Positions 6,014 to 10,483 of a stretch of DNA of 10,483 nucleotides are shown one piece after another (positions within the stretch are counted from its first letter, which is position 1; each line of letters starts with the position of its first letter). The notes under the pieces are model-generated. The model was not told the DNA's origin. It saw nothing but the letters and a program-made list of their open reading frames with translations, and did no database searches. The DNA lies in the NCBI GenBank assembly GCA_021157815.1, contig JAGGVT010000050.1, forward strand, positions 1 through 10,483, read 5' to 3'. Both the position numbers and the translations under genes were made by a program. Source of the stretch: a bacterium (GTDB lineage: Bacteria > JAJVIF01 > JAGGVT01).

Positions 6014-6109
6014 TTATTCTTTAATAAGACTATCGTGCAGTTCTTTCCATTCCTGGTTAAGGCATTCAATCAACTCAATATTCCACGCATTGCCCCGTAT
6101 CTGCATCAG
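6014..6109 (-). pseudogene. C-terminal relic of a GIY-YIG endonuclease gene (copy B)
   Basis: Reading leftward to a stop at 6014, the frame gives LMQIRGNAWN then IELIECLNQEWKELHDSLIKE. This fits the end of small single-domain GIY-YIG nucleases (UPF0213/YhbQ-like), which typically close with a basic W...KI.LIE..NPEWKDL..-L pattern. The N-terminal GIY-YIG core is absent: the frame runs straight into the palindrome at 6119-6143. The stop codon is followed within two bases by the interrupted palindrome at 5997-6012. So about 31 codons survive between two inverted repeats. The assignment comes from remembered family pattern, not a search. Confidence 0.6.
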
Positions 6110-6118
6110 AAGAAAAAT

Positions 6119-6143
6119 TGGATTCCCGCTTTCGCGGGAATGA
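6119..6143. repeat. Intact REP-like palindrome (TGGATTCCCGC / GCGGGAATGA)
   Basis: Stem and loop are identical to 2598-2624, again translating as WIPAFAGM in one frame. It faces the interrupted copy at 5851-6012, with the GIY-YIG relic between them, and ends 20 bases from the stop codon of the minus-strand membrane gene. It may serve as that gene's 3' hairpin. Confidence 0.85.
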
Positions 6144-6162
6144 TGTGTTACCGGGACACATT

Positions 6163-7311
6163 CTACAAGTGCAAAAAATCAAACAGCATAATGAAAAAGG
6201 TTAAAAACGTGATTCCCTTTGCCAAAGCGGGAATAAATAATTGCTTTTCTATTATAACGCTTTTTCTGGCGTTTATTATTATGTTCATAACCGGCAATAT
6301 CCCGATAATTGCGTACTTTATCTCTTTTTTCCTGATTGCATGAATCAGGCAATTTACTGCAACGAAAACATAAGTAATCAGAATTAAGAAAGCGATAATC
6401 ATTAGTGAAATAATCGAATCGTGTGTAAGTCTATTAAATGGACGTGCAAATAATATGGATTGATTAAAAAGTAAAAAATACATTAGATATGAAATCAGTA
6501 TTCCATAGACGATGGAATACAAAGAAATTATCCACAGGGCTGCGCCTTTTTCTCTCTGAAGAACATAAATATTAAGTACTGGAATCAATCCTGTAATCAC
6601 AAATTCAAATATTCCGGTCTTTAATGCATGTTGAATGGAGATTACTGCCGGATAAATCAAAACACAAAATATGCAAAAACGAGGGAAGGTTAACCAGTAT
6701 AAATCAACCATGAAAAAGGGAAAAAGATCGAAAGGTAATTTCAGTAGATAAGTTAATAATTCGATGAGGATTATGAATAATAGCGTGATCCCCTGTACAA
6801 GTGTGGCGATGAATATAAACTTCTCTTTTAATCTATCTTTTCCGGAATTGTAAAGAATATTAAAACCCGGAAATACTCCTATGATAGCGGGTTTTATCTT
6901 CTTCCTCTCGATTCCGTAAAACACACAATCAACTAAAATGAAAATATATGTTATAAAAATTAAACCGGAAAAAAATATCACTGGAATTATAAAGAAGTCA
7001 TAATGGGTCTTTGCAAGAATCTTGTAAACTTTATTGAAGTCAAAGAAGAAAGCAAGGATTATCCCCGTAACCATAGTTCCATAAATGATAGAATAGATGG
7101 CTGTCATCCACTTGGGCGCGGCATTTTCTCTTACAAGATAGTAAATATTAAAAATAGGAATTAATCCTGTGATTATAAAAAAGCGTTTTCCAGTTTTGCG
7201 CGCGTGCTGAAATGACCGGATTGCGGGCCCAAGGAATAAAAAAAATGTCAGAATGAGGACTATACTAAAATGGATAATCTCATCTATATTGTCAGAATAC
7301 AGAGGCGGCAT
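6163..7311 (-). CDS. Polytopic membrane protein built from two tandem ~190-residue units
   Basis: The 382-residue product is almost wholly hydrophobic, with eight or more probable membrane segments. Its two halves align with a constant offset of 192 residues and no gaps: SFQHARKTG (33-41) with SIQHALKTG (225-233), GLIPIFNIYYLVRE (49-62) with GLIPVLNIYVLQRE (241-254), and RKKIKPAIIGVFPGFN (136-151) with RKKEIKYAIIGILPVMN (327-343). Each half holds two IP..N[IV] loops, a motif that recalls the DUF5684-type small membrane proteins. This is a weak resemblance. The upstream neighbour at 7475-8089 carries a single unit of similar design. I chose the ATG at 7311 because GAAGGA precedes it at five bases. 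A longer start at 7380 has no ribosome binding site. Base composition is clearly more AT-rich than in murG. Function unknown. Confidence 0.75.
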   Translation of the reverse strand: MPPLYSDNIDEIIHFSIVLILTFFLFLGPAIRSFQHARKTGKRFFIITGLIPIFNIYYLVRENAAPKWMTAIYSIIYGTMVTGIILAFFFDFNKVYKILAKTHYDFFIIPVIFFSGLIFITYIFILVDCVFYGIERKKIKPAIIGVFPGFNILYNSGKDRLKEKFIFIATLVQGITLLFIILIELLTYLLKLPFDLFPFFMVDLYWLTFPRFCIFCVLIYPAVISIQHALKTGIFEFVITGLIPVLNIYVLQREKGAALWIISLYSIVYGILISYLMYFLLFNQSILFARPFNRLTHDSIISLMIIAFLILITYVFVAVNCLIHAIRKKEIKYAIIGILPVMNIIINARKSVIIEKQLFIPALAKGITFLTFFIMLFDFLHL

Positions 7312-7407
7312 TTTTCCTTCGCCATAGTACAATGTTGGATTTAAAAGCGTAGGAATGAATGTGCAGATGAAATTATTCATTTTAAAATACCCAAATGCGT
7401 TTCTTTA

Positions 7408-7413
7408 ATTATA
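7408..7413 (-). promoter_or_regulatory. Candidate -10 box for the duplicated membrane-protein gene
   Basis: The minus strand reads AGTGTATAATTA, a perfect TATAAT. Start of transcription would be near 7401, about 90 bases before the preferred ATG at 7311. No strong -35 is visible. It implies that this gene need not depend on the murG transcript. Confidence 0.4.
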
Positions 7414-7474
7414 CACTATTTAGACAAACGTGGATAAAAAGGGTTTTGATGAATTTTCCTCAATTCTACTGTCT

Positions 7475-8089
7475 CTACCTTAATCTTGGGAGATTAGCTC
7501 GATACCGCCTGCTTTCTTCATCGTCGGGGTTATGGTAAAACGTCCTCCGACGTCTTCCTTTGCCAAACGCAAGATAAAACAGCGTGAGTACATTCACAAA
7601 CGGAATCATCATGAACACGCCGAGGAATCTGTGTTTCCCGATAGCGTATGAAATATGGCTCCACAGCATGCCCCAGTTGACGATGAAAAACACTGTCGCG
7701 ATGATGTAGATATCATAATAGATATCCGTGAATTTTTCCGAATGCTCGATGTAGAAATAGTTAATCGGGAGCGCCATGAGGAAAATAATCAGGAAAACAA
7801 GGGTTCCCACAGGCCAGCCTGCGATGCGAACCATCGGGATTATGTCCAGTACGGGGATACATGCCAGCGTGATTTGTGTCGAACTGTCCTCCTGGTTGGA
7901 GTTAATCACGATTGTAACGAGGCATATTGTGAAAACGATGAAACTTAAAATGAGGAAGATATAATTATTTGCGAAAAATAAGCCAGCGGGATTAACCAGC
8001 GCGGCGAGATACATCGAAATATAGAGAAAAACCTGGTCGATATACTCAGTCGGGATTGGTACTATCATACCGTAAATTAAAACGCTCAT
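7475..8089 (-). CDS. Membrane protein of unknown function coupled to murG
   Basis: This 204-residue protein has about four membrane segments (near residues 43-63, 95-112, 127-147 and 155-175) and a basic tail (GKGRRRRTFYHNPDDEESRR). Two loops, CIPVLDIIPMVRIAGWP (77-93) and MIPFVNVLTLFYLAFGKG (161-178), have the IP..[ND][IV] pattern. It also occurs four times in the neighbour at 6163-7311, and the spacing between loops is similar (84 versus 96 residues). It looks like one unit of the same fold. IAGWP and AFGKG are also reminiscent of the DUF5684 family. The ATG overlaps the murG stop as ATGA, so translation is probably coupled. Whether it works in wall synthesis cannot be told from sequence. 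Confidence 0.7.
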   Translation of the reverse strand: MSVLIYGMIVPIPTEYIDQVFLYISMYLAALVNPAGLFFANNYIFLILSFIVFTICLVTIVINSNQEDSSTQITLACIPVLDIIPMVRIAGWPVGTLVFLIIFLMALPINYFYIEHSEKFTDIYYDIYIIATVFFIVNWGMLWSHISYAIGKHRFLGVFMMIPFVNVLTLFYLAFGKGRRRRTFYHNPDDEESRRYRANLPRLR

Positions 8090-9261
8090 TTTTCCCTTTC
8101 GCCAAATCTGCCGGCGTCGGCAATTGCGGATATGAAATCGCTGGTCGCGTTTGGTTTGCCTAGCGCTTTCGATGCCTCACGCATCTTCTTCCGCTTTTTC
8201 GGATCGTTAATTATGCCGTATATTTCACGAAGGATATAATCCATCGACATGTGCCTTTCCTCAATTATCTCCGCCGCTTCATTGATTTTCAACGCCTGCG
8301 CGTTATGGTACTGATGATGATCCGCCGCGTGCGGGAACGGGATTAGAATCGCGGGAACTCCAACCGCGGTTATCTCAGCGATTGTATTCGCGCCAGCTCG
8401 TGAAACCACAACATCCGCCGCCGCCAGGGCATCCGACATTTGATTTATGAAACTGAAAAGGTGATATGTCTTTCCGAATGAACTTGTTTTTACCCGATTT
8501 TTAGCCACAAAAAACGCTTTCTTTCCCCACTGGTGAACCACCTGCGTGCCCGTGATTTGCTTATGTGTGCGTTTTGAATTAAGTTCCCACGCGGCCAGGA
8601 AAGTTGTATTAATTGTCTGCGCGCCCTGTGAACCGCCAAGCACCAGAATGGTATTCAGATCAGGATTCAAGCCCATTTTGCGGATTCCCGTTTCACGGTC
8701 GGTTTTCAAAATTTCCTCTCGAATCGGGCAGCCGGTAACCACAATTTTTTTCTTGAACCGCTTAAGTTCACGTTCAGCGAGCGCGTCCGCAAGGCAGATT
8801 CGTGTCGCGGATGGCGCTGCCCATCGCGTGCTTCGTCCGGGTTTGGCGTTTAATTCGAGCAGCACGGATGGAATCCTGCACATCGACGCCGCGATTATCA
8901 CCGGCCCCGCTACGAAACTGCCGAGTCCCACCACGACATCCGGCTTGAAATTACGGATTATTCTCTTCGCCTGCCGAACCGATTTAAACGTCATCAGATT
9001 TGTGGAAACCTTGAGATTGCTGATGATTGCCGCGGGAGTGTATCCGCGGCGGAAATAGTCGATGTCGATTGGTTTGAAAGGCACATCATGCTCGGGGACA
9101 ATTTCAGATTCGATGCGCTCCGATGTTCCAATCCACATGAATCGCAGATTGCCTACATCGCGGCGCAGCTTGTCGATGACAGCGAGACCGGGAAATATGT
9201 GCCCACCTGTCCCACCGCCGGCAAACAGGATACGACGATTATCAAACAACTCAGCGGCCAT
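8086..9261 (-). CDS. murG: UDP-GlcNAc:lipid I N-acetylglucosaminyltransferase MurG
   Basis: MurG adds GlcNAc from UDP-GlcNAc to lipid I on the inner face of the membrane, making lipid II for peptidoglycan. The 391-residue product shows the GT28 two-domain layout. The N-terminal loop is GGGTGGHIFPGLAV (about 15-28). GLGSFVAGP and LELNAKPGRSTRWAAP mark the lipid-side acceptor region, with the middle loop LVLGGSQGAQTIN. The UDP-GlcNAc-binding stretch VVSRAGANTIAEITAVGVPA continues into LIPFPHAADHHQYHNA. Length is at the upper end of the family. The start ATG at 9261 has no strong ribosome binding site. It is unusual in lying apart from murD, ftsW and murC: the next gene is a membrane protein joined by an ATGA overlap, and upstream lies a transposase. 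Confidence 0.95.
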   Translation of the reverse strand: MAAELFDNRRILFAGGGTGGHIFPGLAVIDKLRRDVGNLRFMWIGTSERIESEIVPEHDVPFKPIDIDYFRRGYTPAAIISNLKVSTNLMTFKSVRQAKRIIRNFKPDVVVGLGSFVAGPVIIAASMCRIPSVLLELNAKPGRSTRWAAPSATRICLADALAERELKRFKKKIVVTGCPIREEILKTDRETGIRKMGLNPDLNTILVLGGSQGAQTINTTFLAAWELNSKRTHKQITGTQVVHQWGKKAFFVAKNRVKTSSFGKTYHLFSFINQMSDALAAADVVVSRAGANTIAEITAVGVPAILIPFPHAADHHQYHNAQALKINEAAEIIEERHMSMDYILREIYGIINDPKKRKKMREASKALGKPNATSDFISAIADAGRFGEREK

Positions 9262-9321
9262 AAAGTTACGTTGTCTGCCTTACTTAACTGCACATGGAAT
9301 ATAATCTAACCTTAGAAGTAT

Positions 9322-9330
9322 ATCATATCA
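9322..9330 (-). promoter_or_regulatory. Candidate extended -10 promoter for murG
   Basis: On the minus strand TGATATGAT gives the TG-N-TATNAT extended -10 form, about 60 bases before the ATG at 9261. There is no matching -35, as is usual for extended -10 promoters. Confidence 0.3.
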
Positions 9331-9389
9331 GAGTTAAAGAGGGTAGTGGGTAAGTTGGGGTTACTTGGGTTGAGAGGCACTATAAACAT

Positions 9390-9414
9390 GTAACCCGGCA
9401 TCCCCTTGCCGGGG
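9390..9414. repeat. RAYT-linked REP palindrome, downstream side
   Basis: GTAA is followed by CCCGGCA, TCCCCT and TGCCGGGG, a hairpin of the same design as the array on the other side of the transposase and pointing the opposite way. It lies 27 bases beyond the transposase stop codon. It belongs to an 88-bp segment (9389-9476) that recurs at 10171-10258. Confidence 0.85.
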
Positions 9415-9441
9415 TCGCGACATAACCAGACCCCTACAATG

Positions 9442-9960
9442 TTAATCATATTCCGCACCGGAAATAGATATCACCTCTACTTCCGCCCAGTGTTTTTCAT
9501 ATATCCCTCTCTGAACATACTTATGAAAACTGGAATATTCCCACTCATGCGTTGATTTGACATATCCGTGTTTTACCGGATTGAAATGGATATACTCGAC
9601 ACAGTTTTTCAAGTCTTCATCTGATCGTACCGTATGCTCCCAGAATCGCGGCTGCCAAATTTTAACACCACTGCCAATTATTCCCTTTCTTTTAAGTTCG
9701 ATATTAACTTCTCGTTTGAAGAAAGCTATCATTTTCGAATAGTCTGATTTGCTGGGTTTTATCAGCCAGTGGAAATGATCAGGAAGTATTACCCATGCAC
9801 GGAAATTGACATCGAATTTATCGGCTGAATGTTGCATCTCCTGTTTGGCAAGTTCTTGTAATTCAGGGGATGAAAGCCATTTTTTTCGATTGAAAGTATT
9901 GAACGTGAGAAAGAAAACTGAATCGTTTGAAACTGGTTTGTGGCGACGATATTTTACCAT
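9442..9960 (-). CDS. REP-associated tyrosine transposase (RAYT, Y1 HUH family)
   Basis: This 172-residue protein has the IS200-like Transposase_17 layout. The HUH pair is H62-F-H64 in VILPDHFHWLIKPS, binding the metal ion. KMIAFFKREVN and IWQPRFWEHTVRSDEDL (101-117) are typical of the RAYT branch. The catalytic tyrosine is most likely Y123 in EYIHFNPVKHGYV. RAYTs nick single-stranded DNA at REP hairpins carrying a GTAG-type tetranucleotide, and are single-copy domesticated relatives of IS200/IS605 transposases. The cognate hairpins are present here: one downstream (9390-9414) and five upstream (9983-10196). All catalytic motifs are intact and the frame is unbroken, so it may be active. The ATG at 9960 has no obvious ribosome binding site. 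The array lies in the promoter region of the gene. Confidence 0.92.
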   Translation of the reverse strand: MVKYRRHKPVSNDSVFFLTFNTFNRKKWLSSPELQELAKQEMQHSADKFDVNFRAWVILPDHFHWLIKPSKSDYSKMIAFFKREVNIELKRKGIIGSGVKIWQPRFWEHTVRSDEDLKNCVEYIHFNPVKHGYVKSTHEWEYSSFHKYVQRGIYEKHWAEVEVISISGAEYD

Positions 9961-9982
9961 GATTGGGTATTATAACCTATTT

Positions 9983-10140
9983 CCCCGGCAAGGGGATGCC
10001 GGGTTACATTTTTCCCCGGTGAAGGGACACCGGGTTACATTTGGTTTGGGTAGGTTTGCAGATTCCCCGGTTAAGGGAAACCGGGTTACATTTGATACGG
10101 ACTGGTTTGCGGATTCCCCGGCAAAGGGATGCCGGGCTAC
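9983..10140. repeat. Array of four REP palindromes upstream of the RAYT
   Basis: Four 25-base hairpins lie in the same orientation at 9983-10007, 10014-10038, 10065-10089 and 10116-10140. Each starts CCCCGG and ends CCGGG[TC]TAC. The inner two pairs differ but stay complementary: CA/TG, TG/CA, TT/AA and CA/TG, around loops AGGGGA, AAGGGA-type. On the other strand the foot reads GTAA in three copies and GTAG in the last. The last three are spaced 51 bases apart, with related 26-base spacers (ending GGTTTGC[AG]GATT). Open frames across this region only translate the repeats and are not genes. Confidence 0.9.
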
Positions 10141-10171
10141 ATTTATCAGCAAGTAATCTGAAGTCCCTATT

Positions 10172-10196
10172 GTAACCCGGCATCCCTTTGCCGGGG
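10172..10196. repeat. REP palindrome in inverse orientation, copy 5 of the upstream group
   Basis: GTAA, CCCGGCA, TCCCTT, TGCCGGGG: the same hairpin reading opposite to the four at 9983-10140, so the group resembles a BIME. It is followed by sequence matching the transposase 3' flank. Confidence 0.85.
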
Positions 10197-10223
10197 TAAC
10201 GACATAACCAAGTTTCCACAACG

Positions 10224-10258
10224 TCAATCATATTCTGCACCGGAAATAGATATCGCCT
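10224..10258 (-). pseudogene. 3' stub of a second RAYT gene copy
   Basis: The minus strand ends ISISGAEYD-stop, identical in protein to the last residues of the intact transposase. The downstream 27 bases plus REP also match, giving an 88-bp direct repeat (10171-10258 versus 9389-9476) with a constant offset of 782. Upstream of codon ~11 the similarity stops abruptly. From here to 10431 I see no further gene. Confidence 0.65.
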
Positions 10259-10431
10259 TTCCAGCACCATATGTATCCTCGTTCTCCGCCATCCCCCTTG
10301 TGAAAAATTGCGCAAACTAAAGCTGGCATTTATCCACCAATAATGTAGAATATACCTCGTCAAAATTTTACAAACGGCTGCCTGCATCATGGCGGCTAAT
10401 CTTTTTGATTGCTCAAAGGGATACTGGGAAA

Positions 10432-10483
10432 ATGCTGGAAACACTGATATATCCAAAGTCTGTCGCCGTGGTGGGAGCGTCGA
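10432..10483 (+). CDS. NDP-forming acyl-CoA synthetase-like protein, N-terminus only
   Basis: The ATG at 10432 opens MLETLIYPKSVAVVGAS, running off the window after 17 codons. LxxLxxPxSVAVVGAS is the usual N-terminus of ADP-forming acetyl/acyl-CoA synthetases (CoA-binding Rossmann domain; also the Pat-type acetyltransferase fusions), which convert acyl-CoA, ADP and phosphate to acid, CoA and ATP. AAAGGG lies about 11 bases upstream as a possible ribosome binding site. Other CoA-binding-domain proteins begin in the same way, and the remainder is not visible. Confidence 0.7.
   Translation, partial: MLETLIYPKSVAVVGAS

Noticed and set aside
5873-6343. 156-residue open frame on the plus strand
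   Set aside because: It reads through the MITE, the palindrome (NWIPAFAGM, a known artefact string) and the antisense of the membrane-protein gene. No ribosome binding site.
7441-7474. Possible intrinsic terminator (ACCCTTTTT on the minus strand) after the 7475 gene
   Set aside because: There is a T run but no convincing GC-rich stem before it.
8546-9058. 170-residue frame opposite murG
   Set aside because: Shadow of the strongly conserved MurG reading frame; Arg/Ser-rich composition typical of antisense frames.
9983-10196. Regularly spaced repeats suggesting a CRISPR array
   Set aside because: Units are self-complementary hairpins spaced 31, 51 and 51 bases. The two 51-bp spacers resemble each other, one unit is inverted, and the neighbour is a RAYT, not cas genes. 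REP/BIME explains everything.
10004-10456. 150-residue open frame on the minus strand
   Set aside because: It translates straight through several REP hairpins and the RAYT stub (repeated CNPVSL-type peptides) and overlaps the start of the acyl-CoA synthetase gene.

Overview
The window is bacterial chromosomal DNA of moderate GC, probably from an uncultured or poorly sampled lineage. It encodes peptidoglycan synthesis (murG), an antitermination factor (nusB), a type IV pilin-like protein and an exported tetraheme cytochrome. Together these suggest a cell with a wall and an extracytoplasmic electron-transfer capacity. I cannot place the phylum from sequence alone.

Layout. Positions 1-262 hold only repeats. 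A SAM-dependent methyltransferase (263-1108, minus) and a membrane-anchored hypothetical protein (1450-2253, minus) follow, separated by two palindromic repeat units. Positions 2257-2805 form a repeat-rich gap: a long hairpin, a 131-bp MITE-like element sitting inside another palindrome, the tail of a decayed GIY-YIG nuclease gene, and an intact palindrome. A plus-strand block comes next: pilin-like protein (2836-3390), degenerate metallophosphatase fused to a tetraheme cytochrome (3488-4945), nusB (4966-5430, TTG start) and a small membrane protein overlapping nusB (5414-5824). Positions 5825-6162 repeat the composite repeat/MITE/GIY-YIG-relic locus in the opposite orientation. A minus-strand block then holds murG (8086-9261), a membrane protein coupled to it by an ATGA overlap (7475-8089), and an AT-rich membrane protein made of two tandem copies of one ~190-residue unit (6163-7311). 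Next is a REP-associated tyrosine transposase (RAYT, 9442-9960, minus) with cognate REP palindromes on both sides and the 3' stub of a second RAYT copy. The first 17 codons of an apparent NDP-forming acyl-CoA synthetase run off the right edge.

The most striking feature is the density of REP-type hairpins. At least three families are visible, each with a constant loop or flank and stems that change on both arms. Two families carry a GTAG/GTAA tetranucleotide at the foot of the hairpin, the classic hallmark of RAYT substrates. The 131-bp element carries two such hairpins head to head inside its own terminal inverted repeats, and both copies interrupt a different palindrome (TGGATTCCCGC/GCGGGAATGAC). 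Those palindromes lie directly after the stop codons of GIY-YIG nuclease remnants. This layered arrangement, and the tetraheme protein whose phosphatase half has lost its metal ligands, are the leads most worth following.
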